Shown: piece by piece, positions 25,529 to 34,875 of the stretch
How the letters are laid out: every line of letters begins with the position of its first letter
Position numbering within the stretch: position 1 is the stretch's first letter
Assembly: GCA_019424695.1 (NCBI GenBank)
Contig: JAHYZA010000006.1
Coordinates: forward strand, 1-64,000
Source of the DNA: Oscillospiraceae bacterium
GTDB lineage: Bacteria > Bacillota > Clostridia > Oscillospirales > Ruminococcaceae
Reading direction: 5' to 3'
Length of the DNA stretch: 64,000 nt
Program-made: the position numbers and the translations under genes
The notes under the pieces: generated by a model
What the model was told of the DNA's origin: nothing
Seen by the model: only the letters and a program-made list of their open reading frames with translations
Database searches by the model: none

Positions 25529-26196
25529 TTTTCTGTAAACCCTCCATCCACGGCAATCTTCTGTCCGGTAAGATATGTGTTCCGTTCACTGGCCAGGAAA
25601 AACACCACTTCCGCAATTTCAGACGGCTGTGCCATTCTTCCCATGGGGATCTCCGCGGAGATCTCCCGGATCTGTTCGTCGGTATTGTTTTTCTTGGTCA
25701 GCTCGGTCATGGTAAAGCCGGGGCAGACCGTATTGACCAAAATGTTGTAGGGAGCCAGTTCCACGGCCAGGGTGTTGGTCACCCCGTGGATGCCGTTTTT
25801 GGTGGCGCTGTATACACAACGGCCCGCCTTGGAGACCACCGCCCAAATGGAGGCGATGTTGACGATCCTGCCAAAACGCTTTTCCTTCATTTTAGGGGCC
25901 AGAGCCCGGGCGATCTTGATGGGCGCGACCAGATTGATTTGCACCATCTGGTCCAGTTCCCGGTCCGTCACGTCTTCAATGTTATGGATGTCATTGATTC
26001 CGGCGTTGTTGACCAGGATGTCCACTTCCAGGTCGGGATGCTGCGCAAAGAATCGACTGATGGATTCATTGTCGGACAGATCCAGTTCCTGCCGGGTGGG
26101 GGTCAGCACCTGATAGCTTTCCCCTTCCTGGCGGAACCGCTCGGCAATGGCCGCGCCGATGCCGCGGGAGCCGCCGGTGATCAGAACGGTACGCAT
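25525..26196 (-). CDS. Short-chain dehydrogenase/reductase
   Basis: 223 residues, classical SDR. Cofactor site TGGSRGIG at the N terminus, NNAG strand, catalytic Ser in NIASIW and YSATK with catalytic Tyr/Lys. The C terminus ends TGQKIAVDGGFTEK as in FabG-like proteins. Start at 26196 is set by GGAGGTGA. Translationally coupled to the cyclase gene and 13 bases after the aldolase gene. Most likely it reduces a keto intermediate of the sugar or cyclitol made by its neighbours (inference). Confidence 0.88.
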   Translation of the reverse strand: MRTVLITGGSRGIGAAIAERFRQEGESYQVLTPTRQELDLSDNESISRFFAQHPDLEVDILVNNAGINDIHNIEDVTDRELDQMVQINLVAPIKIARALAPKMKEKRFGRIVNIASIWAVVSKAGRCVYSATKNGIHGVTNTLAVELAPYNILVNTVCPGFTMTELTKKNNTDEQIREISAEIPMGRMAQPSEIAEVVFFLASERNTYLTGQKIAVDGGFTEK

Positions 26197-26209
26197 ACAC
26201 TCACCTCCG

Positions 26210-27814
26210 TTACTTTTCATAGTGGGATTCTGTGATGAATTTCACCTGGAGCTGGTCTTTGTTGGCCTGGAAGAAATCCTTCGCATACTGGTTCAGGATG
26301 TCCGCTTTTTCCTTGATGTAGCTGTACTCCATGTTGACATCCAGATAGTTGAGATTGTCGGGGGTATAGCCGTCGAAGCCGGCCAGGGCGCAGGCTTTCA
26401 CGCCGATCTTCATCAGCAGTTTCAGCAGCATGACCATGGAGTTGTCCACAATCTCGGCTTTCTTGTCGATCAGCGAGCTGTAGTTGACCACAAAGGGGAA
26501 GCTTCCGCCGGAGCGGGTCACATTGGAAGTGGCTATGATGGGCAGGTTCTGGTAGGCTTCCTCGGTGAGTTTGTGGGCCATCTGGAGGTAGCGGCGGGAA
26601 TTGGTCAGGAAGAGATAATCCACGGGGATCTTGTCCGGGATATAGTTGACTGCCACCACCAGGGGATGCTGCCGGGCAATGTAGTCACAGATTTCCGCTT
26701 CCTGGGTCTTGGCGGTGGTGCCGGGGCCCAGCAGCAGGATGGATTTGTCCGCAAAGGCCTTTTTCAGGGCTTCCAGGGCCGTCTCGTCATTGCATTCGGT
26801 CTCCTGGTATTCGATATACAGCTGCTCGATCAGCGCCATATTCTTTTCCAGTTTCTGGTCATCGGGAATCTTCTGGAGGATCTCGTTGACCGCCGTGATG
26901 GACAGAGTGCGCTTGTTCATCAGGAAGGAAACATAGTTGGGGTGGCACTTGTTGGCTGCCGCAATATAGAAGAACAGCGTGTAACCCCAGGGAATTTTCT
27001 TGTAAATATCCAGAATGCTGGTGGAGATGGCCTCCTGCATCTGGGAAATGTCGTACTGGGCACCGAACTGCGCGTTCATGTACATGGCGATCAGCTCAAT
27101 GGGGGCGTTGCCGGCGCTCTTGCCCATGCCGTACAGCGACCCGTCTACCAGCACATCCCGGCTCAGGGGTTTGTTCAGCATGGACACAGCGTTGGCGTAG
27201 CCCAGCTGGAAGTTGTTGTGGGCGTGGTAGCCCAACGTAATGTCCGGCAGCAGGTTGCCGTCGATCACCGAGATGATATGCCCCAGGGATTCCGCATCCA
27301 GCAGACCGTAGGTATCCACCATGGAAAGGGCATGGGGATGGATAGCATTGGCCAGCTCGATCAGCTCGCACAGTTCCTCGTCGGTGTAGCTGGTGATGGA
27401 CACCGCCTGCACAAAGACCTTGTAGCCCAGGTCCTTGATCTGCTTGCTGAACTGGATGGCCGGGCGCATATTTTCTTTTTTGAAGATCACACGGATGCCG
27501 TCCAGCCAGCATTCACTGCAGGGCTGAATATGCTCAATGCCGCAGGTGCCGTAATCGATCATAGCCACCTTCATGGCGCCGCAGCTGTCCAGGTTGCCGA
27601 AGATCCGGTTCACAGATTCCGTATCGGGCATGATCGTCCGATTCGGGTCAAAGGGGCGGCGCTCGTCCAGGAAGCCCACTTCAATGGCGTCCACCCCGGA
27701 ACTTGCGATTCTCTCAAAGATATAAGGAATGTAATCTTTACCGAATTCCCAGTCGTTCACATAGCCGCCGTCGCGCAGCGTGCAATCCAAAAGGGAGCGT
27801 TTGCGAGTATTCAT
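26210..27814 (-). CDS. HMGL-like aldolase fused to a C-terminal domain of unknown type
   Basis: 534 residues. Residues 1-~270 are a DRE-TIM (HMGL/4-hydroxy-2-oxovalerate aldolase-like) barrel, with the metal-binding DCTLRDGGYVNDW at the start and GYHAHNNFQLGYAN later. The last ~210 residues (from about SILLLGPGTTAKTQE) look like a Rossmann-type domain with an LFLTNSRRY strand end, perhaps related to MptE/DUF115-like or sialyltransferase-like folds; this is a weak impression. It probably makes or cleaves a carbon-carbon bond in the sugar pathway of this operon. Start at 27814 is set by GGAGGG. Confidence 0.82.
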   Translation of the reverse strand: MNTRKRSLLDCTLRDGGYVNDWEFGKDYIPYIFERIASSGVDAIEVGFLDERRPFDPNRTIMPDTESVNRIFGNLDSCGAMKVAMIDYGTCGIEHIQPCSECWLDGIRVIFKKENMRPAIQFSKQIKDLGYKVFVQAVSITSYTDEELCELIELANAIHPHALSMVDTYGLLDAESLGHIISVIDGNLLPDITLGYHAHNNFQLGYANAVSMLNKPLSRDVLVDGSLYGMGKSAGNAPIELIAMYMNAQFGAQYDISQMQEAISTSILDIYKKIPWGYTLFFYIAAANKCHPNYVSFLMNKRTLSITAVNEILQKIPDDQKLEKNMALIEQLYIEYQETECNDETALEALKKAFADKSILLLGPGTTAKTQEAEICDYIARQHPLVVAVNYIPDKIPVDYLFLTNSRRYLQMAHKLTEEAYQNLPIIATSNVTRSGGSFPFVVNYSSLIDKKAEIVDNSMVMLLKLLMKIGVKACALAGFDGYTPDNLNYLDVNMEYSYIKEKADILNQYAKDFFQANKDQLQVKFITESHYEK

Positions 27815-27911
27815 TTGTATTCCCTCCAATTTTTCAAGTTTTTATTTTGGGGACAGTTGCCTTTTTTGCACCCATTCAATCAAAATATAGAAGCTGTATG
27901 TTTTTGTTCGA

Positions 27912-29021
27912 TCACTTCCCGGACGGCAAAAAAAGCGAATCTATTCTCCGGCAAACCGTTGTTACCGGCTTTGTTCTCATGATCCGACTTTCAAGGGCCT
28001 GCCGTGCAAAATCTATGACTATGCCAATGGAGAAGATAAATGCAGTTGCAATCATGATGTATGCCACAAAACGGACCGGAGATACATAATACCAAGAAGA
28101 GGTTTTAATAAATCTCTGCCAAACAACCGGCCGAAAGAAATTGTGGTCATGGTAGAGCAAAATACCGAATGTGGTGGTAGCAATGGCATTGATCTGCGGA
28201 ACGTACGGCATTTTGATATCTTTTACCAGCAGGAAAAGCGATAACCCCGCCAAAATATTTCCCAAGCAAGACTCATTGCTGGTGATTCCCACACCAAACA
28301 AGAACAGTTCCGACTCTGGGTATAGCGCATTTCCGATCCAGGAAACCGCAATAAAAAACCATGTAAACATCACGGTAAAACACAGCAACGGTTTGCATTT
28401 TTGGATTTTGGTCGGCCATCGCTTCAGATACAGCGCGATATAATAAAAAAGCACAAAGAGCAGTACTTCACTGGGCATAGGCTGAAAATAATGGGTGATA
28501 TTTCCAAGGAGTGACGAAAAGACCTGTATGCCGAACAGAAGGGATACAAACAACTCCGTCTGCTTTTTGGTCATCTGATGTGCAAGCATTCCCAAAAAAG
28601 GGACCAGAAAATAGTACATCGCATAAGATGCTGCAAAGCCGTGGGAGTTTCCCAGCATGGGGAACAAATTTCCGATCCAGCTTCTCACGCTTACGGGTGT
28701 AGTATACCCTTGCCCCAGTTGGACTGTCAACGCCGTAAAAACAAGATTATAGAACAAAATTTGAAGCCAGATTTTCACAAATCTGCTAGCCTTGAATTTT
28801 GAATCTACCGTATACCAGGCACTGATTGCAATAAACGCATCAAAACAGATTTTGCCGGCCGGCAAAATCATCATGGAAATCCATTTATTAATTCCGTTAT
28901 CCATTGCATAAGCGCCACCGTGGAAGACACAGTGGTGCGCAATGATCAACAGCATACAGACGATTCGGAACAATTCAATGGTCGTATTGCGCGCCTTCTT
29001 CGGCGCAAGCGTTACTGACAT
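27912..29021 (-). CDS. Acyltransferase-3-family membrane protein
   Basis: 369 residues, about ten membrane helices. The N terminus NTTIELFRIVCMLLIIAHHC carries the paired residues typical of acyltransferase 3 (OafA/WecH-like) proteins, with the catalytic-type His in AHHC. Start at 29021 follows GAAAGGTGAAAGG; the upstream in-frame stretch lacks a site and reads as non-membrane sequence. It would O-acylate a surface sugar on the outer or inner face of the membrane. Part of the glycan operon, next to a second acyltransferase gene. Confidence 0.85.
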   Translation of the reverse strand: MSVTLAPKKARNTTIELFRIVCMLLIIAHHCVFHGGAYAMDNGINKWISMMILPAGKICFDAFIAISAWYTVDSKFKASRFVKIWLQILFYNLVFTALTVQLGQGYTTPVSVRSWIGNLFPMLGNSHGFAASYAMYYFLVPFLGMLAHQMTKKQTELFVSLLFGIQVFSSLLGNITHYFQPMPSEVLLFVLFYYIALYLKRWPTKIQKCKPLLCFTVMFTWFFIAVSWIGNALYPESELFLFGVGITSNESCLGNILAGLSLFLLVKDIKMPYVPQINAIATTTFGILLYHDHNFFRPVVWQRFIKTSSWYYVSPVRFVAYIMIATAFIFSIGIVIDFARQALESRIMRTKPVTTVCRRIDSLFLPSGK

Positions 29022-29198
29022 ACCTTTCACCTTTCTTCCAATCCCTGGCCTTTCCTGCGGAAGTTCTTCCTCTTGCGCAGGATTCCCTTTTCCGGTGCCG
29101 GGGCAAAGCCGCCCCCCTGGCCAGCCGGGGATTAGAAATGACCTTTCTTTCTGGACTGACCTATCATCGGCCCACATGCAGCGTATACTTTTCTTGCC

Positions 29199-30476
29199 TT
29201 ATGGCAGCCCTGTTTTATGGGAAAAGATTGATTCTTTAAATTTTTCTGCTGCAAATGTACCTTGCTGCCACAAAAAATCACCGAGGGTCCTCCCCCCTTT
29301 CTGTTTCGGCCTGGCGGAAAACAGGGTCCCCACAATTATGGCCCACAGCAAACACAGCAAAAGCGCTTGGAACGTAAAAAAGCAGCCCTTGGCAAATTCC
29401 GTATATTCCGGCGGTACATGCCAAAAAGATGCATACCCTGCATAAACATCATCTTTATATGCATAAAGCATACATTGAAGGATAACGGGATGATACAAAT
29501 AAATCGGAAGCTGAATCACCGGGAACCGATTGATGATTCCCGCCACCGCCCCCCCTGCTTTTGTCATGGAAAAACGGCTTTGCCGGCCGGTACGGCAGAT
29601 ATCAAACAGATAGATATAAATTGCTGTGGTTATGCAATACCCTGTGGGAAACACATACTGGTACAGCTGCATATAAAAGCTGTTGGCCGCATAATTTCCC
29701 TCATAATAGAGTTTGCTGTTAACCAGGATCAAACCAAGGATCAAAAGAAAGGCAAATACTCTGCCGGGTACCACAAGAGTTCCCTTTTCTTTGTATGGCA
29801 TTCCGCCCAGCAAAAAGCCGCAAAAAAACAGATCCAGATTAAAATAAAAGGGAACGTATACCTCAAAATCCCAACTTCCGGAAGTCCGCAAGATATAACT
29901 GCGCATCCAGACTCTGGCAGCCAGACCGGCCAGCAGCAGGACGAAAAACAGAACCAGGTTCATCCTGCGGGACTTTATTTTTTTCAGCAGGAGAAATACG
30001 AGAGGTGCCAGGATATACAAGCGCATCATGGTGGTAAGATACCACGCCACGCCGAATGTATCGGTATCAAAGTCTGACCGATAATTGAAAAAAAGCAAAG
30101 AGCAAAGCTGCGGGATACTTTCTTTCGTGGGTGTCAACAGCGCCGGCTCCGTGAACAATGCGACTGAAAAAATATAAAACCAATATACTGGAAGGATTTT
30201 AGCGATCCGTTTGATCCAATACCGCAGGATCTCCTTTGCTGAGACTTCATACCTTCCTGAGTAAAATCCTCTGCCGATCCCGTAGCCAGACAGGATCATA
30301 AATATCCAGACAGCCCCCCAGGCCGGGGTCCACAATACCCATGCCCATGAAACATTTTCGTTCCAGGCCATAGGAAGAAACAGTTTTGTGTGCAGCAAAA
30401 AAACACACACAAAGGCCAAAATGCGAAGGACATTCAGTCCATCCACTATGTTGCCTTGTCTGTCTGCTTGTTTCAC
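29199..30476 (-). CDS. Acyltransferase-3-family membrane protein
   Basis: 425 residues with about ten hydrophobic segments. The N terminus IVDGLNVLRILAFVCVFLLH ends in the family histidine. WIFMILSGYGIGRGFYSGRY matches the helix-2/loop motif of acyltransferase 3 proteins (FFxLSGF type). The GTG start follows AAGGGG. A likely O-acetyl- or succinyl-transferase decorating the glycan made by this locus. More AT-rich at its 3' end than its neighbours. Confidence 0.83.
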   Translation of the reverse strand: MKQADRQGNIVDGLNVLRILAFVCVFLLHTKLFLPMAWNENVSWAWVLWTPAWGAVWIFMILSGYGIGRGFYSGRYEVSAKEILRYWIKRIAKILPVYWFYIFSVALFTEPALLTPTKESIPQLCSLLFFNYRSDFDTDTFGVAWYLTTMMRLYILAPLVFLLLKKIKSRRMNLVLFFVLLLAGLAARVWMRSYILRTSGSWDFEVYVPFYFNLDLFFCGFLLGGMPYKEKGTLVVPGRVFAFLLILGLILVNSKLYYEGNYAANSFYMQLYQYVFPTGYCITTAIYIYLFDICRTGRQSRFSMTKAGGAVAGIINRFPVIQLPIYLYHPVILQCMLYAYKDDVYAGYASFWHVPPEYTEFAKGCFFTFQALLLCLLWAIIVGTLFSARPKQKGGRTLGDFLWQQGTFAAEKFKESIFSHKTGLP

Positions 30477-30544
30477 ATCCGTACCCCTTTTTTACCGCCC
30501 CATACCGTCTATCTCGTTTTTCGGTCTGTTTTCCCCTGCTTATT

Positions 30545-33418
30545 TTACAGGGCTATTGCATTTCTTTTCTGTTCAGAAAGCCTGCTTTTTCTGAGCTTTC
30601 TGTCTGCCGCAAGCAATCCTAAAAGAACGACAAAACTCAATACGCTGACTGCCACCCCAAGGTAAAAGGCCCGAGGCTTATACTGCAGAGATACATGGAT
30701 CACACGCCCTTTTTGGGCATCTGTAAGCCGGACTCCCAGCAATCCCAGATTCACACATTCCGTAGACACGTTCTCGCCGTCGATTCGGATCTGCCAGTCC
30801 TTATCATAGGGCATGGTCAGATTCAGATACTGCGCATTCGGTGAAGCCTCCAGTTCAAACTCCACACGATCTCCTTCGAACGAGACCAGCGTAAAAGCCT
30901 GCTGCTTTTCCTGCGCCAGGGTGACCACATCCCGCAGTGACCCGTCAAATGGTTCCTGCGCATCATCGACAACGGTACTGTTGAGGAGAACCGCCTCTTT
31001 TCCCGCCCCATACAAAGTCATGAAGTCCGATTGAGAAACCGTCTGATCGCTTTCAAACGCCAACGGGTAGCAGGCGTGGTTCTCATAGATATAATACCCG
31101 TCTTGTTCTTTCAGCAAAGAAAAATAGTCCGGCAGATCTTGTGATTGATCTTGGGTGATAAAATATTTTACCCCTAGATACCCCATCAGGTCATAGTGGT
31201 CATACACACCCAAAATATAGTTAAACGCTGCACCGCTCAAGTCGGAAATCTGTTTTACCGAAGCCTGAATCTGTGCCGAATGATCCTGTGCACAAGTCAC
31301 AAACAGGCGGTCGTCTTCCGTAAGGGCGATCCGGTAATATCCATCTTGAATTATTCCCTCTTCCCGGGGCTCATCCAATTTGCTTACCCCCACAAGCGTA
31401 AGGGTAAATGTGTTGGGTCCCTTTACCTTTTGCTCCTCCACGCAGAGGCTCAAAAAGCCATCGCTTTCCCGGGGGGCGCTGGTCAGGGATTTTCCATTCT
31501 GTGCCGACTCGATGTCCACCAGGCGGTTATCCTGTGTGTTGATGGAAATATTCCACTCCTGCGCCGCCGTTGCATCATACCGCGGCTCGAACAACGCTTC
31601 CGCCGAGTCTTCCTGCAGTGTAAGGACTTCCCCCTGCCGATTCAAAATCAGATAGGTTCCATTTTCCGTTTTCCGAATCTGCAGAATCTGGGATTCATAC
31701 TCCTGCTGGAATTCAGCAAAAGGATAACATGCCAAATCCATGTCTACCAAAAATTTCGTGTACTCTGCATTGTTCAAAGAGCAATAGGATTTCAGCCCGT
31801 AGTACCCCTGTGCCATGGCATCATTTTGCGATTCGATCCCATCCGCATTTACTACGGGGTCAAAATCCTTGTGGATTCTATAGAAACCCGTATCTTCTGC
31901 CATAAGGCTTTGCACGACCTGCGCATCCGCGCCTTCATAAATACTTTCATCCTTATGATATCCCATCAGATTCGGTTCGTCATGGTACCAGGGGAGGTAA
32001 TTTGCGTTTGCTTCCAACAGCATGGCCACAACGGCCACACAGGAAATCAGCCTGATGGAAAAAGCCTTACGCCCCCATACACTGAGATACAGATCCATCA
32101 GAACAAAAAAGGCAAACACCAATATCACGCAAAGCCAGGCCTTTTTATCGGAAAACACATCCTGATCTGCCCAGCTGCGCATCATATAGGTGGCAGCAAG
32201 CACCACTTCCAGAGCACCGATCAAACTCAGATAAAGTGGGATCCTGTAAAATCCCCGGTGCTCAATCACAGCCTGGATGCCCAGCGCACAGCCCAATGCA
32301 AGCAGCAGATTGATGATGAACATCCACCGATAGTTGATGGTGGAGAAAGAGTTCATCACAAAAGCAAACAACGGCACCGAAATGCAGGCTCCGCAAAGGA
32401 GTGCGATGCCAACGAACCATGCCCGGGCCTTTTTGCCGGCGCCCATCCAGAACTGTACCATCAGCGGAATGGCCGCCGCAGTAATATAGGTTGTGAACTG
32501 GAAATAGTCGTCGTACTTTCCCACATACTTCTGGTTTACGCTGTCCCCCAGCAAATTCAGCTGGAAGGTTCTAGACAACGCGGTAAAGAAATTTTTCCAG
32601 TCCGGCTTCAACAGCTCCCAGGAAAGCACCACATCCTTTCCCGATGTGGTGCGAACGCTGTTGGAGGCCAGTTCGATCTGGGGGAAGAGAATAAAGGCCG
32701 AAAGCCCCACACACAGCAGGCCGATGCCCAGCAAAAACGCCAGGGCAAGGAAAATCTGCCGCGTCTTTTTTATGCCCAGCATCAGGGCCCGCACCACCAG
32801 GTAGATGGCACACAGCAGGCCTGAAATATAGAAGAAATAGTAAGAATACAAACAGGTTGCCAGCAGGCTGAAAAAAGCCAGCCGCCAGTCTTTTTTGACC
32901 AGCAGATGCTCTATACCCAGCAAATACAGTGGACAGTAAACGCAGATCGTTCCCAGCGCAAAATTATTGGAGAATATCTGGATTCCGCTCAGGGCATACA
33001 GATTGGCGCAGAGCACGCAGACCCGCCAGTCCAGTTTGAACCAGGAAAGATACAAATAGGCTGCCACTGCGGCGCATACCGTCTTGCATACGGGGATCCA
33101 CACGAACATGTCCGGAATATTCTCCCGCCCGCCCAAGAAGACAAGGTAGGTGAACGGATCCATTACTACGTCCGCATGGGTGAACATGCTGGCGCCAATT
33201 CCAATGTGCCAGGTCCAAAAGGAACCTCCGGCCGCTATATTGTCGTACAGCTGATAGTAGGTAGGCAAATTGGCCCGGACCAGATCGCTCATAATCCCTT
33301 TCGACAAGAGATAGTACTCCTGCAAGAAAAAGGTTCTAAGCAGAAAAAGAATCGAAACAGCAGCCAAGCCTGCGGTCAGCAAAAGATATAAATAGCGATT
33401 TCTTTTTTTACTCTTCAT
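30545..33418 (-). CDS. YfhO-family polytopic membrane protein
   Basis: 957 residues, among the largest proteins in the element. Roughly a dozen hydrophobic segments in the first ~450 residues, then a large extracytoplasmic part (about 450-920) and a last membrane helix near the C terminus (about 925-945), giving the GT-C-like layout of YfhO proteins. YfhO-type proteins glycosylate lipoteichoic acid or related polymers using undecaprenyl-phosphate sugars. Start at 33418 follows AAAGGAAAC. With GtrA and the GtrB-like enzyme it supplies the transferase step outside the membrane. Confidence 0.85.
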   Translation of the reverse strand: MKSKKRNRYLYLLLTAGLAAVSILFLLRTFFLQEYYLLSKGIMSDLVRANLPTYYQLYDNIAAGGSFWTWHIGIGASMFTHADVVMDPFTYLVFLGGRENIPDMFVWIPVCKTVCAAVAAYLYLSWFKLDWRVCVLCANLYALSGIQIFSNNFALGTICVYCPLYLLGIEHLLVKKDWRLAFFSLLATCLYSYYFFYISGLLCAIYLVVRALMLGIKKTRQIFLALAFLLGIGLLCVGLSAFILFPQIELASNSVRTTSGKDVVLSWELLKPDWKNFFTALSRTFQLNLLGDSVNQKYVGKYDDYFQFTTYITAAAIPLMVQFWMGAGKKARAWFVGIALLCGACISVPLFAFVMNSFSTINYRWMFIINLLLALGCALGIQAVIEHRGFYRIPLYLSLIGALEVVLAATYMMRSWADQDVFSDKKAWLCVILVFAFFVLMDLYLSVWGRKAFSIRLISCVAVVAMLLEANANYLPWYHDEPNLMGYHKDESIYEGADAQVVQSLMAEDTGFYRIHKDFDPVVNADGIESQNDAMAQGYYGLKSYCSLNNAEYTKFLVDMDLACYPFAEFQQEYESQILQIRKTENGTYLILNRQGEVLTLQEDSAEALFEPRYDATAAQEWNISINTQDNRLVDIESAQNGKSLTSAPRESDGFLSLCVEEQKVKGPNTFTLTLVGVSKLDEPREEGIIQDGYYRIALTEDDRLFVTCAQDHSAQIQASVKQISDLSGAAFNYILGVYDHYDLMGYLGVKYFITQDQSQDLPDYFSLLKEQDGYYIYENHACYPLAFESDQTVSQSDFMTLYGAGKEAVLLNSTVVDDAQEPFDGSLRDVVTLAQEKQQAFTLVSFEGDRVEFELEASPNAQYLNLTMPYDKDWQIRIDGENVSTECVNLGLLGVRLTDAQKGRVIHVSLQYKPRAFYLGVAVSVLSFVVLLGLLAADRKLRKSRLSEQKRNAIAL

Positions 33419-33434
33419 GAAATTCAGTTTCCTT

Positions 33435-34355
33435 TTACTTACTGTTACTCCGTGCCCACTCCACGGTTTCCCGGATGCCTTCTTCAAAGGAATACTGCGG
33501 GACAAAGCCGGTATCCTCGGTCAGGTTGGAAATATCCGCTTCCAGATGCATGACCTGGTTGGGATAATAGGGCAGTTCGCCCAGACCGACTTCCAGTTCG
33601 GGGTTCACCGCATCCCGGATGGCCAGGATGTAATCTTTCAGCAGCCGGGGTTTGCCGGTGCCGAAGCAATAGATGCTGCCGTCCTTGCCCTTTTCGGCCA
33701 CCAGGCGGAAAGCCCGGGCGGCATCCTTGCTGTAAATGTAATCCCACACCTGGTCGCCCTTGGTGTACTGGGGCCGCTCGCCCCGCAGCATTTTATAAAT
33801 GCCGCTCATGACCATCGTGTACTGGCCGTCAAAGGGGCCGTACAGGCTCACGATCCTGCACCATTCGTGGCGGATGCCCAGCTTGCGGCATTCCAGACGG
33901 CTCATCCGTCCGGCATCCAGTTTGGCAATGCCGTAGCCGTTGTCCGGCGTGCAGAGCATATCCGGGTGCAATACCCCTTCCACATGGCCGAACTCACTTT
34001 GGCTGCCCGCCCCCACAAACACCGAGCAACCGGCTGCATGGGCCAGATGCACCGCATCCAGGGTATACAGGATGTTGTTTGCCTGCCGGTACAGGTCCTG
34101 GCGCGAGTCGCCATAGGTACCGTCCCAGGCAAAATGGTAGAAGGCGTCGTAGTCGTGGTCCAGCTGATCTTTCAGGGTAAGCAGCTGGTCCACGCCGCAT
34201 TCCACGATCCGCACCAGGGGATGCTTCGGGATGGAGCCCAGCCGCTTGGAGGCCGGGCGGCAGATCGCCGTCACTTCAATGTTGTGAGCGATCAGCTCCT
34301 GAATCAAAGAGACTCCCACTGCACCGGTGGGGCCGGTAATGATGACCTTTTTCAT
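33435..34355 (-). CDS. NAD-dependent epimerase/dehydratase-family protein
   Basis: 306 residues, extended SDR. Cofactor-binding ITGPTGAVGVSLIQEL at the N terminus, a central YGIAKLDAGRMSR region with the YxxxK pair, and VSLYGPFDGQYTMV, typical of nucleotide-sugar enzymes. Because rfbF and rfbG lie upstream, it probably reduces or epimerises the CDP-4-keto-6-deoxyglucose they make, as CDP-abequose/paratose/tyvelose enzymes do (inference). Sits between the GtrA gene and the YfhO-like gene, all on one operon. Confidence 0.85.
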   Translation of the reverse strand: MKKVIITGPTGAVGVSLIQELIAHNIEVTAICRPASKRLGSIPKHPLVRIVECGVDQLLTLKDQLDHDYDAFYHFAWDGTYGDSRQDLYRQANNILYTLDAVHLAHAAGCSVFVGAGSQSEFGHVEGVLHPDMLCTPDNGYGIAKLDAGRMSRLECRKLGIRHEWCRIVSLYGPFDGQYTMVMSGIYKMLRGERPQYTKGDQVWDYIYSKDAARAFRLVAEKGKDGSIYCFGTGKPRLLKDYILAIRDAVNPELEVGLGELPYYPNQVMHLEADISNLTEDTGFVPQYSFEEGIRETVEWARSNSK

Positions 34356-34382
34356 GTGAAACTCCTCTGCCTTTTCTTCTGA

Positions 34383-34811
34383 TTACGCTTTGAACGCCCA
34401 GAATTTATTCAGCACAAAATTGAGCGGGATGGTAATGACCATATTGATCCAGGGGGCGATCCATTCCGAGACCCCCAGCACCTGCACCTGCAAGGCCAGC
34501 AGGATGCTGCCCACGATAAAACTGCCGCCGTAGGCGATGTAGGTCCGGATCAGCTTCTGCCACCAGGAGAATTGCGAATCCCGGAAGACAAACCGGTTGT
34601 TCCAGAAGAAACTGTTGAAAACGCTCACCACCCAGCCCACGACATTTCCGATGAAATAGAGCTTGGGGTCCACCCAGACAAACAGATAATATACTGCGGT
34701 GGAAATCAGTGTGTTGGAGGCGCCGATCAACCCGAACTTGATGAACTGGACCAGCGTTTCTTTCCAGTTGTCCTTATTGATGCCTTTCAGCGTATTCAAA
34801 AGTTCGCTCAT
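34383..34811 (-). CDS. GtrA-family flippase
   Basis: 142 residues with four membrane helices. QFIKFGLIGASNTLISTAVY at residues ~22-41 and the later NFVLNKFWAFK ending are family hallmarks. GtrA proteins are thought to flip undecaprenyl-phosphate-linked sugars across the membrane for use by GT-C transferases. Works with the GtrB-like and YfhO-like proteins of this operon. No clear ribosome site stronger than GGAA before the ATG. Confidence 0.9.
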   Translation of the reverse strand: MSELLNTLKGINKDNWKETLVQFIKFGLIGASNTLISTAVYYLFVWVDPKLYFIGNVVGWVVSVFNSFFWNNRFVFRDSQFSWWQKLIRTYIAYGGSFIVGSILLALQVQVLGVSEWIAPWINMVITIPLNFVLNKFWAFKA

Positions 34812-34875
34812 TGCTTGTTCCTTCCTGTGGGATAACGCCGGGCGGCGCCCGGCCAGGGCTTTGGGGCCGGAAGGT

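Noticed and set aside
22463..25750. A 1095-codon plus-strand open frame and similar long plus-strand frames at 1752-3242, 9209-13134, 36471-38354 and 52365-53890
   Set aside because: All are complementary to well-recognised minus-strand genes and show no domain, start signal or plausible composition. Only the last ~150 codons of the 52365 frame are real (the Lrp gene from 53904).
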